Assembly: GCA_037833965.1 (NCBI GenBank)
Contig: AP031358.1
Location: 132,001-196,000 of the forward strand
Length of the DNA stretch: 64,000 nt
Source: Marchantia polymorpha subsp. ruderalis
Lineage: Eukaryota > Streptophyta > Marchantiopsida > Marchantiales > Marchantiaceae
Direction of reading: 5' to 3'
Made by a program: the position numbers and the translations under genes. The notes under the pieces were generated by a model. It did not search any database, was not told the DNA's origin, and saw nothing but the letters and a program-made list of their open reading frames with translations. Shown here in pieces: positions 1-12,959 of this stretch; positions within the stretch are counted from its first letter, which is position 1, and each line of letters starts with the position of its first letter.

Positions 1-213
1 TGACCTTGTTGTCCTCGGCCTGTTATGGTATACTTTTCAAGTTGTGGCGGTCGTTTTTCCTTTGACCCATGGACGTCTTGCAGTTGGTTTTGAAGTCAGC
101 TTTCCTCTACTTTGCATTATTAATGTTGAAGATTTCTGTTCGACATAGCTGGTGACGCCTTTTTCCGACACATGGTTATTTAACCAAGACATTTTATCCG
201 GTTTTATTTGCAG

Positions 214-3200
214 GAAGGTGCATGGTCCAAGTCTCTTGTATCTTCCCCAAAATCCTCACCTCCTCAACCAGCGGCAGCACCCTCTCCTCAAACACTCAGT
301 CGGCAGGTTTCTTCTACGGACAGCACAAATGATTGGGAAATTGACAACAATCAGTTGAAACTTACGCACAAAGTGGCATCAGGTGCCTTCGGAGATCTGT
401 GAGTATTCAGTAGGCTTAACTTCTTGGTCGCGTGTTCGTAATTAAAAGGCACAGTTTTTCCACGGAAATGTAGTCAGAATGACACACTTCAGGTTTCTGG
501 GTGTATCTGTATCATGTCTAATTTACAACTGCGTCAGTCATAGTTACGAGTGTCAAGGATTGGGGCATGAACCTTGAAACATTCTGTGGCTTATTTTGTG
601 CAGGTTTCGGGGTACGTATTGTGGACAGGATGTGGCAATCAAAATCCTCAAGCCCGAACGCCTCAATGATAACTTGCAACGCGAATTTGAGCAAGAAATA
701 TTCATCATGAGGTAATGGGAAGCTCTTTTATTCGCGATCTAATGTTGCACTTGCTTTCATTGCTTGCACATATGTCTCGTCGGGTTACCGTGATCGCATG
801 CGATCTGACCGTTTTTCTGCAATCATTGTTTATTCAGGAAAATAAGACACAAAAACGTTGTACAATTTATCGGGGCATGCACCAAACCACCCAATTTATC
901 GATTGTAACAGGTGAGTACTGAAGCTTTGACTTCAGTGTCAAAGCTTTTGAGAAGTGCACTGACGGAATGGTCTGATTGCAGTATCCTTCTCTTTACACT
1001 TAGGGTGGTTTTGTTTTTTATATCATTAATTAGTGTAGCTGTTGATTCCAAGAGAATGTTGTGGATACTTCCCGACAGCCGCATGGGGGTTGCGTTCTTT
1101 AGTTGATGCTTCAGGTTACGTGTTGTCTTTAATCTTACTCTTTTCCAGATTTTTGTTGAGTTGCCACTTGTTTCTCGGTCGCAATCTTCTTGCGTCGTTC
1201 CGTTTCTTTTCGCTTCTTGTCCAAGCTTCAGCAGATATGTGCAGCACAAAATGCTTACTGGGTCAGGCAAAGCTCTCGTGGTCTCGTTGTGATCACGTGC
1301 TTTTACATGTTTTTGATCAACAGTCAGTTAAAGCCCCCTGAACGAATGAATCTGGCATGCTTTTCCCTGTGCGTTCAATTCGTGATGATGTTGCCACTTT
1401 CAAAATGCAGAATACATGTCTGGAGGAAGCGTCTATGATTATCTGCATAAGCATAAGGCAGTATTGAAGATTCCTATGCTTCTGAGAGTGGCAATGGACA
1501 TATCTAAGGGCATGGACTACTTACACCAAAATAACATTATACACAGGGACCTGAAAGCAGCAAATTTACTCATGGATGAGAATGAGGTATTGTCACACCG
1601 GATTTGAGGGTCTATGTTTCTTTTCTAAGCTTTGTGTTTTGGTTCAATAGTTTGCTTCTGTCTGCTAGCAAGTAACTTCCGGAGTGTGGGCAAACAGGTC
1701 GTCAAGGTTGCTGATTTCGGAGTTGCTCGAGTGCAAGATCACAGCGGCATCATGACTGCGGAGACTGGGACGTACAGGTGGATGGCACCTGAGGTAAGGA
1801 ATCTCTTCCTTTTTTTCTGTTTTCTATAACACATAGATACGAGGAGATTCTATTGTTCCGTATATGTAAAGAGATTGGGGAGTCCGTTCAACCTTTAAAT
1901 CGAGATGACGGTCGAAGCAGTATGAAAGTGAATAACGCATGGATAACGATTTGACAGTAATTCCTCTTTTCAAGACATGCAGGCACTCGAGCCAACCTTT
2001 TAGGTCTTCTCGGCTGTAGTAGCCGTAGCTTTTTCTGACTGAAAGAGGAGTGAAAGAGGAGACCCTTGGAAGGTTGACGTAGGGATGTATAGTAATTTTA
2101 TTAATGTGTCGACTTTTTTTCTAAACTAAGGCCATTGTGCCGATTCGCTTCTTTATTAGGTTTTAAGAGTTCTAACTTACGTCATGGTCCACCTTCAAGC
2201 GAATGGATTTGCAGTCATCAGATCAAGATCATCTGCCTTTGGGCCAGTTGCTCAGTGTGTCGCTTATACGTAAGACAATATGCCTCCGCAGGTCATAGAG
2301 CACAAACCATACGATCGCAAGGTGGACGTGTTCAGTTTTGGAGTAGTTTTGTGGGAGCTCCTGACCGGAAAGGTACACCGAGCTTACACATGTGGAGACA
2401 CAACTTGCTGATGTTTTAGATGGAAGTTTTGAAAATATCTGCCTACGTCATAGAAGTATATATCTCACGCTTTAGGAACCATGAATAGGTGTGAAAGTTA
2501 TTTATACCTTAGTCGTGCTTACTTAATCCTCCTGGGTTTGACCGGAGGAGAAATGAGCAAGTCGCATTCTTTACTTAAGTAGGGAGAATATATATCTTTG
2601 AAATTGAACTAATATAGGATAAATATGGGTGTATGTCACGCAGCTTCCGTATGCAGATCTAACTCCTCTACAAGCAGCCGTTGGAGTGGTGCAAAAAGTA
2701 TTCATATCCTACCCTTTTACTATCCAAATCTTCAGTCGTAATGTCCACTTTGTTTTAGTATCGCAAAGTGTAATGTTGTTTTATTTCGTTGTTTAAGTGA
2801 GTGAATAATGACATAAGTTAAGATCTGAACCAACTGAAGATGTGGGGCTTTTGCATGCACAGCTGCTTTGTACAGTTAAAGTTCTCTAACTTAATTACTT
2901 GAATCATATATGAAAATGACGTGCATCGACTAAATGGCAACGTATATTTTTTTTTTCAACAAGTTGCTCACTGAGACAAACCTAGGTGTTTCATTCATGT
3001 CCACGGTTCCGTTTTATGTTGGCTAGTTACTTGCTCTATAGGAGAGACTGCACGTAAGATCTGCCCTGAACCTGCTGTATCTCTGCCTATCCAGTATCAC
3101 TTTTGCAAGGAATCACCTCCTGTCCACTTGATTCATCATTGGCTTACACGTTACCTTGGGATTATTTCGGCAGGGTTTACGGCCAACTATTCCGAAGCAC

Positions 3201-3710
3201 ACCAACCCGAAGCTTGTAGATTTGTTGGAGCGCTGTTGGAAAACAGACCCAGCAGAGAGACCCGAATTTTCTGAGGTTACTGTCATTTTGCATGATCTCT
3301 TGAAAGAGATTCGCACGGTAAGAATCATTGCCTGTTATCCACGTCAGCTCGTCTTCTCTCTAGATAATGTATCGTACTTAAAGCCTCTCTGTAAGACTTG
3401 GAACAGAGATCTCTTTACAATCAAGTGTAGCTGGAGTCACTTTCCACCGGGAAGCTTTGAGGTTCTCCTGAAGACAAAAGCAAAAAGTCTCGAGTCTCAA
3501 AGTTGGTACTCAGTGGTCATTCGGATGCCAAGTTATCATAGCGTCACTGATGATTTTCAAGTAGTTAGTCTTCGTCCGAAGGCAAGTTCGTAGAGGCCTG
3601 CATGTAGTAATGAGTTGACATTCATTTTTCAGGTAGGAGAAGACGATCTTAAACGAGGAGAGAAAAAGGGGTTTCTTTCGGCACTGAAGCGGAGTGCTAA
3701 CAATCGTTGA
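214..3710 (+). CDS. STY-type (Raf-like group C) Ser/Thr/Tyr protein kinase, C-terminal part; gene starts left of the window
   Basis: Nine exons join in frame: 214-398, 604-711, 838-911, 1411-1586, 1698-1793, 2292-2372, 2644-2697, 3174-3317 and 3633-3710, all with GT-AG borders, giving 331 visible residues. The kinase domain is complete: Gly-rich loop (GAFGDLFRG), ATP lysine K75 (VAIKILK), HRDLKAAN with D169, DFG at 187-189, APE at 211-213, and an [13 protein letters not shown]-lobe signature. The tail GFLSALKR resembles the C terminus of Arabidopsis STY8/STY17/STY46, cytosolic kinases that phosphorylate chloroplast transit peptides. The family's N-terminal ACT domain would lie upstream, outside the window, and bases 1-213 look like intron. 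No lesion is seen, so the gene is probably functional. The exact STY paralogue cannot be assigned. Confidence 0.92.
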
Positions 3711-6700
3711 CGTACAAGGTAGACTTGAAATGAAGTATGTATCTGCGAGATCGTTGGGTAGCATTCGTATGCTGTTTTGTGATGTAAATATTCGTTAACA
3801 TTGTGATATTCGGGTTTCAGAATCGATTGTTCCTCTTGACTGCCATATCGGACGAATGCAACGGAGCGGGATCTGGACTCCACGGTCAGACTCCTAGAAA
3901 CTTCTCCTCGACAAGTTTCCTACAGCACCTCGGGTAGTTTTGCTTGTGAGCAGCAGCCGCTTGCATACTCTGGGAACCTGCTATCCCATTATCTGGCAGG
4001 CAACAGGCCAGTGTCAACTGTCGACACTTTCACTGTGCTAAAAGCAAGGTGCTGTGTGGTTCTGTACTGGTTCTCTTCCATCAGGTCATTTGTACTAGCA
4101 GCTCCTTGACCACGACGAGTGTATCAGAGCTTTCAGACACGGGAAGGATGGAGAGCTTGGCAGCAAAATTTTTTGCGAGGAGGTGATGGTCTCCTTGAGC
4201 TGCATCTGTTTGGAAAAGTTTTACAAGTAATTACGCTCGAGGAGGCAACGAGGAAGTTAAGAGAAGTGAGGAGCTGTGAAGAAGTCTAGTTTATCTGGTG
4301 GAGATGAGATCCTTACTAATTGTTGAAGTCTTTCAGCCCATGGGCAGCTTCTTGAAGCACAAACTAATCCATGGCCATTTTGGATGGTTGCTTTTTGAGC
4401 TTATGATCTTGGACTGGAGAGAGTGTTAAATGCTTGTGATCTGGAAGTATGCAGAGATGATTAATTTGGAGACACTACAGGTTCTTTGTGTAATTTGATG
4501 AGTATTTTGGAGACTGCCACGTTACCCCAGATTCTAGTGTAGTTAGCTGATGAATGTGACGACCGTGAAGTGTAAAGGATGTTTCAGTTGAGATTGCTCA
4601 ATTTATGAGGTTATTGTTTCCAAAATTTAAGTAGGACTGAGTTGACAGACATGGCGAAACTTTAGGACTTAGTCGTCAAGGCTCGTCGGCGGGCTTCTTG
4701 TTCATATCAATCTTACACCGGTGCCTTGCCCTCCAATCATTTAGCATGGGCTTGAGCGGAAGGATTGACCTGTTGGTTTCGAAAGAATCCAGTTTGGACT
4801 TAGACCAGTTTGAGTTCTTCATGAATATATTTTTGATCCGTAGAGCTGGTGTGATGCACACGTCCAGGGCAATCTCTCTATGGTGTGTCTTCTGAAGGAA
4901 CGAACCGGGTCCTGGGGTAGGATTCATTGGTTCCCATCTTATGTCGTATCAGAAAATTATTAAAAACCACGACTTGGAAATCTTACTGGGGCAAGGCAAC
5001 AGAACAGAAGGTCAACTCCGCTGTACAGGGGATCACATGCGTCATTACTTCACGTACTGGTTGTTGTGTGTCTTGCAAAACTCGTTGCTTGTATTTCGTA
5101 AGTGTTGCAATCCTCTTTTTGGCTGTCGTAGGGGTATAATGCGTAACAATGGTGGGATATTACGTAGCAAAGGCTCTGTAGCATTTCCAACGTGTTTGAC
5201 CCGGTGTATGTACCATGAGTGTGTTTGTGTCGTTTTGAATACGTTGTAATTTTATCTACTGGGGTCTCTTCATCATATAGTCTGCTTGCAAAGCTCACAA
5301 GCGATTTGGCTGAGCTGTAAGGTTCCTGCGCATGAATTTGTTATATATGCCTTTAGGTAATGAGTGTACCGGTTCGTGTACCGTGAGCATTCCTCGCCTT
5401 GACCCAAAAGACGCCCATTGGAGTGTGTAAACTTTGATCCGGGAATGTCGTAGGCTGGTCCACAAGTTTGCTGTGAGTCCATTTGAAGTGGACATTTTTT
5501 CGGAGCGGAAAGTGAGGATCCTCGAAGGCCCAAGAGCTTTTTCCCGAAACGAAGCGTTGCCTCGGAAGTTGAGGAAGTGCAGAATAGAGGATGTGAAGTG
5601 GAGAAGAGGAAGACATTCGGCTTGACACTTTGTGAAGTGAAAGTACGTCACAGACGGAATTGACAGTGCCGCTTCGTACGAATCTGCAAACTAAACACGG
5701 AAATTTTATGCTTGCTTTCGGGATCGGGTGTTTTACGTCTTTTGAAGTGAACGGACGTCCGCCTAGCGTGGGAGCAATGAATTTGGGACAGTAGGCGAAA
5801 TGAAGGCGAAATTCTGATCATGCAAGGTTTCGTCGTTAGTCCAAGCCTCGTTACTATCCCCGAGTAGGAATGTCGCATATGCAATCATCTACGGTGGGAA
5901 TAATGGTGAGGATGAGAAATCTCAAACACTTCACCTTGTGTATGTACATGTACTTTTACACAGCCAACAATAACTGCACATAACCGTGGGCATAATGGAG
6001 ACGAATCTGTGATAAGAGCATTTAATCGAAGGCGATGTGAAGTAGTAGTGCCCAACCACCGCACACTTTTTGTCACACTTTTTTTACTCAGTTTACTCAG
6101 TAACTGAGTAAACTGAAAATGATTATCGTCACGAGAGAACAGGAATTCGGAAACTTTAATATACTATAATATTATGTCCAGTTAATTCTCCTCATCAAAC
6201 GAAAACTATTCTGTCTGCTCTCTGCGGCAGCTTTGTACTTTCTCAGAACACGTCGGTTTGAGTTGACTGTGCACGCTGTTGGTCGTTTGAACACGACAAC
6301 AATGAATTTCTGGAACTAAAGCTAGCACAGTCCGGATCGTCATGACGATGGTACCCACGGGTATAGAACCTCACGAAGTGTCTGAGGTCGGCATATTTTT
6401 GCAATTATGTCTCTTAACTGTGTGTTGAAGTTCTAGATGCAAAATGCGCAGATCAAGCGCACTTACAATTTTATTATTACTCGGACTTAAATTTTCAAAT
6501 TTCTGCTTGTTTTCTACGCTACTCCAAATATTAATAGCAGAATGTTCTGCAGCAACCTTTGAAACATGTGATTTAATAAGAAATTTTTCTATGCTTTAGT
6601 AAGTGAAAATGAGGAATCCTCCTCGTTCATTTGCAACTGTCTATAATTTGGTTTGAATTCTGAAGTCAATCGTTAACCTCTATCTAATGCTAATGTAAGG

Positions 6701-7566
6701 GGTGCGAACTCTATCTAGCCTTTCTAATGAACACATAAAGATGTAATACTCGAAATCCGAGGAACTCAAGTCTCCTTCAGGACCGTAGGTTCGAGAGCCT
6801 GGAAACCTGTCCCGGAAGAGAAAGATGCCCCACCATGTAAAAGTATCTCACCCCATATATACTTCCCGCTGTACTAACATATAGTCGCATCCGGTGAGAC
6901 CCATTGCTCCGACTTTGCTGCATACTCATTGAATTGGCGCATAGAAGCAGCCAAGGCAAGGTGAGACTGACAAGATAAGTCGCCCGGCTGAAATCTCCAA
7001 GGAGGCCCATTGTCGAAGATACAATACAGTAATTGAGTTTCTGGGTCATGAAATTGTCTTCCAGCATCAACAGATGCTAGTACAGGTTTCTCTTGAAAGG
7101 TTTTGTTCTGAGTTTGTTGAGGATGATCACTAAGTCGGAGCAGACTGGACCTCGGAGGCTTTTAGAAGTCGATGAGGGATCAAAGGTTTCAGTCTGCTCG
7201 TGAATGCCGTGAGTGGAGAGAAAGAGAGACAGAGAGACGGACAGACAGATCACAGTCTAAAACTTCATTTTCCTACGCGAGAAGGGCTGCTGAGCTCTAT
7301 AACTGTGAACGTGTTGAGTTGGAAGACGAGGTCGACGAAACTTCTTTACAGCAGTTGTAAAGGCAATTTGGTGTATCGAGAGCTATGTCGACACCCTTGC
7401 GTACGTCGTCTCCCTCAGATTTCATTCTCACTCTATGGTCATTTCCAATTTCGACAACCTGCGAATGGCATACGGGCGACGGGTTCCAAGGGCATTCTTT
7501 TCGGCTCGACCGGTCCGACGTTGCCACAGTTTCTTCGAATGACGTAGATGTGAAGCGGAGATGGTG
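3711..7566. other. 3' flank of the kinase gene and intergenic DNA
   Basis: This contains the kinase 3' UTR. A candidate 3'-UTR intron runs from about 3719 to 3822, ending in TTTCAG. The rest is mixed-composition intergenic DNA. Several open frames of 60-118 codons occur on both strands, especially 4.7-5.9 kb, but they overlap each other, have no recognisable motifs and show no splice-supported extension. I see no gene here. The only structured site is the short inverted repeat near 6.1 kb. Confidence 0.5.
6088..6116. repeat. 14-bp perfect inverted repeat with a 1-base spacer
   Basis: The left arm TCAGTTTACTCAGT (6088-6101) is exactly complementary to ACTGAGTAAACTGA (6103-6116). It sits in intergenic DNA between the kinase and pectinesterase genes, which converge on it. 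It could act as a hairpin in a 3' transcript or be a trace of a small insertion; neither can be decided from sequence. Confidence 0.8.
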
Positions 7567-9544
7567 TCAAGAATAAATCGTACTCTCGTAAGGTACGTTG
7601 GTGGCAGGTAACCAGTAATTACCGCCCAGAAACTTGGGAATACCATACTTGCTCACATCGTTGGCGCTCTTGACCTGCTTCGACCACCAGACTCGTTGCT
7701 TGGTACTGGACCCCGGTCCCCGGTTTTGAAATTCGGCGTAGTAACAGGTTTGCAAGGCCCAGTCCCCTTGCCAAAGGAGCCAGCCCGCAGGATTGATCAC
7801 CTTGCCGAGATAAGATCTGATGAACACCGCACGAGCGTACTGCTTCCAGGGCCTGCCCAGGAACGTGGGGTACATGCTGATGCTTCTTTGAAGATCTTTG
7901 CCTCCGTCCAAGGTGCAGTTGTGGAACATCAATCCAGTATTTTGACTGGGGTCCGTTCTTCCTTGCGCCGCAATTGTGTTCTGCTGGCCTCGCAGCGGAA
8001 CTAGAGGACGCAGGCTGCACGACTGGAACAACGCCGCTCCGTTGCCGAAGACGAAATCCACGGTCCCTTCGATCGTGCACTGGTAGTAAAACTGCCTCAA
8101 CGAGTGCGCGTACAACGTATCTTGGTAGGCCTCGAACGAGCACTGCCACAGCGCGACCCTGTCAGCAGACACTCGCATGGCCACGGCTTGGTGACTCTGG
8201 GGCCCCGCTGTATTGCGAACTGTGAACCCCTTGCCGATGAATCCTGCTCCCTTGATGACTGCAATGCAGCACAAAGACGGTCAATCACGCCGCTACTTAT
8301 CGAGGCACTCGGAAGACAAGGTGCACACAAGCTCAGCCATTCGTGAGAATCAACTTACTCAATGTGGCGGACAGGAAGGTGGTGACTCCCTCCATTTGCA
8401 CGTTGCGGCTGCCGGTGATGATCGTCTGCCCTATGCCATCTCCCAGGAACATGAGGTTGGTCTTGGACTTGGGAACCTCGAATTGCCCCGAGTAGATTCC
8501 CTTCTTGATGTAGATCACGTAGAGCTTGTAACCCTTATCCGGAGCTGCATCGATCGCTGCCTGGATGTCCTTGTATTTTCCACTGCCGTCGCGCGCAACC
8601 ACGACGTTCACCTTGAACGAATTGCTCGCCAGATGACGGCGGGCGTGTGCGCCTATCCAGTCGGGAAGAACGTCATCCGTGGCCTGCTCGGGGCGTTCTA
8701 GCAGGCCTCGGTCGCGCCAGAGTTGCGTCCATTTGGACAAATCGTCGCCCACGCTGGTAAGGCTGTTCACGAGCGAGAGCGCAATGCTGAGAAACTGGTT
8801 CACAGAAGCTCCCAACTTGGTCATTTCATCCCTGGCAGTGCTGTTGGCCAGATCCTCGAAGCCGTCGACGCACGTCGTGAGGTCCGTCAGGGCGGCGCTC
8901 ATGAATGTTACGGGGTCCTCCAGCTGCTCCGGCACGGAAGCAAGGTTGAGCGACTGCATCAGGCTCGACGTTCTGTTGAGCATGTCCAGTGCATCGTCCA
9001 ACAGCTCCTCGCAATCACTCAGAGCTGCCAGGAGATTGGTGTCGGTCTCGCTGGAGCTGAGATTGGTGGCAGCCACCTTCATGTCAGTGACTTGGAAGTG
9101 AGCCACATTGACGGACTTCTGCACCAAGTCCTTGGAGTCAGTGACGGGAGGATCTGAACCAGTTCCGGACTGCAGGGAGTCCTCGCAGGTCTGGGGGTAG
9201 AGAGTGGTGTTGCAGAGAGTGACTATCATTCCCGGGACGCTCTCATTGTCAGCGTTCTTGCTGCCGTTCTTGACCAGGGGGACGACGATGGCCGTGCATA
9301 TGACGGCGACCAAGAGGACGCTCAAACATCCGATAATTGCCACGCGACGACGTGTGCGGACGCTACTCTCTTCGGCTACTTTCGGAGCAGATATGATGGG
9401 AATGCACTTGTTACTGGCCAGCACGTTGTCCGAGCTAGCATTGTTCGGGTCCAGCTTGCCGTAGTGATTGAAGGCGTTCAGCGAATTTTCCTTCCCGGTT
9501 GCTGCATCTTTCCATGTGTGCGCAGCGGCAGTGTCCGACCCCAT
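7567..9544 (-). CDS. Type I pectinesterase (pectin methylesterase with N-terminal PMEI domain)
   Basis: Two exons, 9544-8359 and 8258-7567, join in frame through a GT-AG intron to give 625 residues. Residues 68-91 form a signal anchor. A PMEI-like inhibitor domain starts near 104, with its cysteine pair at C111 and C120. The esterase domain starts near 310. Its catalytic set is complete: Q419, Q441, D442 (QDTL), D463 (DFVFG), and R531 and W533 (LGRPWK). The enzyme removes methyl esters from cell-wall homogalacturonan. The link between domains reads ARRHLAS at 301-307, where subtilase-processed PMEs usually carry RRLL or RKLL, so processing may be altered. The first ATG gives the full anchor and has no competitor. 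No lesion is seen. Confidence 0.95.
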
Positions 9545-12500
9545 CGATCGAACGCTGACTCGTGCGTAATGTGGCCGTATCTATCCTATTTTTCTAGCTG
9601 CTGGATGGATATGACGACGGTCCGTGCCTCGCTCTCTCCGATTCTCTTCCCTGCGCTTAATTTCTGAGTCGATATGCTTTGAGATCGACCGACAGCTTCT
9701 CGCTGCAATCCAAGCGAGGCGAACAGCCGTTCCAGACCAGCGCCACTCCGAGTCTGACAACTACTGATTGACTTCCGTCTCTTATGTCTGTGGAACGACT
9801 AGTCCTGCTCTAAGTTCGCAGGTCGAGCTTCGGAAATCTTCAGATCTGAGCTTTAAAGGTCCCGGCACAGGGTAGGGGCTGAGCATTCCCTACCCGTTCT
9901 CAACCCCCTCCCTGTGCAGGTGGAATGCGCTACAGGCGAACGAGAGTAGTGCTCCGATCGTGCGTTCAGATTATTTTGTCAAAGCCAGGTATCCCTTAAG
10001 GCGTGCGCCATAGTGCTCCATCGCTCCCGGCGCCCACCCACCCACCGCCATTTGGGCCCACGCCATTCCGAGGCGGACCTGCCGGTTCAGCGAATCGGAA
10101 CTGCTAGGAACTACTACAGCGTGTGTTGGAGCATGTGTTGAAGCAACTCGCGCCTCTGGGTACGAACGAGCTCCGAGCGAAGTCGGCACTATTTCTGAGG
10201 ACCTTGTACACCAGGCCGTATAGATCCTCAATCCTTTCGTTAGTTTCATCGCTGAAGCCCTTATCACAACTTATTATTAATCAAGGCTTCGAATCTAGCC
10301 GGACCATCGCAGACTCCATGCGTGAAATTCGAAACTGTACATGGTCACTTGTGCCTGAAATCTTTGGGGCCGGACAAACACGACATATCCCAATCCCAAC
10401 TCAAATTGCAGGAACATTGCTCGACTGTTGACTGGATTCTCATGTTGATGCATATGAGGGAGAATTTCCGGGAGCGAGAAAGTCAGCTTGACCGATTCCA
10501 ATATATTGATTTGATACGATGCGGAGCTAAGAAAGCTGCTCACTTGCAACTCGAATCTGAATATTTTATTTTTAAGGACCAGCCGTCACGTATCCGGATA
10601 TGAGGATAGAGGGCGTTCAAGCCCGATAGGCGCTTTCTCCGGCTGAGCGAGCACTTTTCTGGACGATTACAGACTGTCCCCACAATGGTCCATGCTATTG
10701 GCGCAATTCGCGAACAGGGCGTTGGATTAGACCAGACGCGGCCGTGCGAATTTTCGCAAGCTCGCCAAAGAGGCTGTGCCGCATTTGCAGAGTTACAGTT
10801 GTGTTTTCTTATCCACCGAGCATCGACTGGCTCTGTATCTGAATCCCGCAGCATCCATTTCACCACAATCAGCAGGTATGTTTTAAACACGTCCAGCCTC
10901 GGCCCTTTCCTCGCATAAAAATGTCCATCGCTCATGAACAAAGATACTCACCGGCCGGCAAGACGAATCGCAACACGAGCAGTGAATACGGGAAAGAGCA
11001 GTGGGCCCCGCCCTCGTCCACATATGCTGCTGCTGTTGGGTCTCTCACTGTGATGCAGCTGCACACTACCCAGGTCACAGACACAACACGGCACCGAGCC
11101 ACGCCACGATCGAGCTGCAAGTTCGGCGCTCGTCGTAGCATTCATGTGACAGTTTGGTGGTCCCGGCTACTTGCCGTGGACTTGTGCGTAGTCTTAGTGC
11201 TCTCGCGAAATCTAGTCCAAAACTTACTGGGAATCATAATTCTGGAAGCACTCTATTTTCAGCTCACGCGTTCGCGCTTTACTTTCGTTGAATCATTTCC
11301 GTCTTACTCACTTGGACATTCTGCGCTGCATCTGGAAGAAATCCTGTGCAGATTTCTGCTTCTTACGCAACCCCTCTAACAAGACCTTCGGATGAACCTG
11401 AAATATCTAACGCAACCTCTCACGTCATTCGAAACAGACAATTACCGCGGGTGAGTGCGATCCTTCCAAGCATGCGCAGGAACCTTCCCGTTATGACGCA
11501 ATCTTGACTGCTGTAAGTCAGCTCAAGCGGCTGTCATCGGAGTCGATACACCCCTGAGTTGACTTGTGTTCATCGAGGCAAAGCAAGCTCGCTTCTGTTT
11601 CGCTGGGTCTCTTACAGAGACCCTTGCATGCTTTGAGTCGGTCACCTCCTTCGGCGTATCATGCCATCAGCGCATGATCTAGTCTCAAAACCCACTGCAA
11701 AGGAGGGTTCGACAGCTTGTGAACTCAGTATGATAATATACCAGTGCCTTCCTCTCTCCGAAGCATGATGATGTTAAAATGTTTCATCTGGAGGTGATAA
11801 TAGTACTCGAATCTTTACAAATCTTCCTCTCCTAAAAAAGAGAGGGCACGGGGGAAAAGACAATCTTTACATCGAAGGCCTAGAAAATCGTCAGTGCCAG
11901 GAATTGATGGTCTCCGTCTTAGAATCGTAGAGCGAAATTCACACTTTTGCCTAGGTGGAGCGTAAAAGTGAGATCAATCTCATATCATTGCGATCGGCTC
12001 ACTACCTCGATTTTGCTTCTGGGACGAATGGACAGTGCCATGATTAGAAGCAAATCACTGCATTCTTGCGAAGGGAGGGTTCCACCCCACAATGTAAGAC
12101 AAGGGTGTCCAATGGCAGGAAGAAGCAGACAAATTCAAGCTAAATGCGCAACTAGTCAACGACATGGGCAAAGGCTGGTAAATGGGGACGGATCGTGGGA
12201 CGATTTCATGCAGATTGTTCGGCGCCACAGTGGCAGCTGTCAGAGGTTGGGAGGGCAGGGATACTGTAGGTAATGGAGGAGATCCTTGCTGGTACCGTGG
12301 TTTCTCCCGCTGTGTTGCTCAGGAATATGTCAGCAACACCAAAAGCTTTGTCTGATTATATGCTCGACTATCTTTAAACTGTGGTCTATATGGTCAAGTG
12401 ATCATGCACGTAGTTGACAAAGCTAGCTTCTGTGAGCTCCAGTTGCGTTCGTCCGAAGCGACAAAAGACGATGTTCTCCTTGCTCTCCCTCGCACTCGCA

Positions 12501-12959
12501 ATGAGCCAACCTTAGACAACCCACGCGCCGAACTGAACTCAGCACAGTGTTGCAAAGTCAAATTCTGCCCGTACGTAGCAGTCGTATGCACAACTAGCAT
12601 CAAGCAGTGAATCACCTTCTATTTCGCGGTGTGAACACCGTTTCTCGTGACTGCTCAGGTCTATGACTTCCGTACGACGTACCTACCTTCATGCTCAAGG
12701 AACCAGGCTCATCGTCTGCCCCAGAGGTTGCAGACTCAATACCCAGTGGTGTGCTCTGCCATTGTATCTATCGAAGACTGCAGGATTCCGTATGTGATGA
12801 TTTTTGTTTAGACCGAGGATGTGAGCGATCGTAGGTCTTTCCCATGCGTAGGTTGTGTGAAGATCCCCGATATGAGATACGCGATGCTCGAATCATTGCG
12901 CCATCTGAGATCTCTAATGCGAGGGCTAGGACATTGACGATTTAGGTAATGGAACCTAA
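9545..12959. other. Upstream region of the pectinesterase gene and intergenic DNA
   Basis: About the first 350 bases should hold the pectinesterase promoter and 5' UTR. A TTTAAAG element near 9852-9858, read on the minus strand, is the only TATA-like candidate. Beyond this the DNA has moderate GC. Open frames of up to 152 codons (for example around 10.9-11.4 kb) lack motifs, have stops in partner frames and show no splice continuity. I see no gene. Confidence 0.4.

Noticed and set aside
6777..6830. GGTTCGAGAGCC-like T-loop suggesting a tRNA
   Set aside because: No acceptor, D-arm or anticodon stem can be folded around it.
8213..9157. Long plus-strand frames (up to 162 codons) opposite the pectinesterase
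   Set aside because: They are antisense shadows of a clearly coding, fully conserved enzyme.
10921..11379. 152-codon plus-strand frame
   Set aside because: No motif, no splice continuation and low-complexity-like residue choice; not supportable as a gene.
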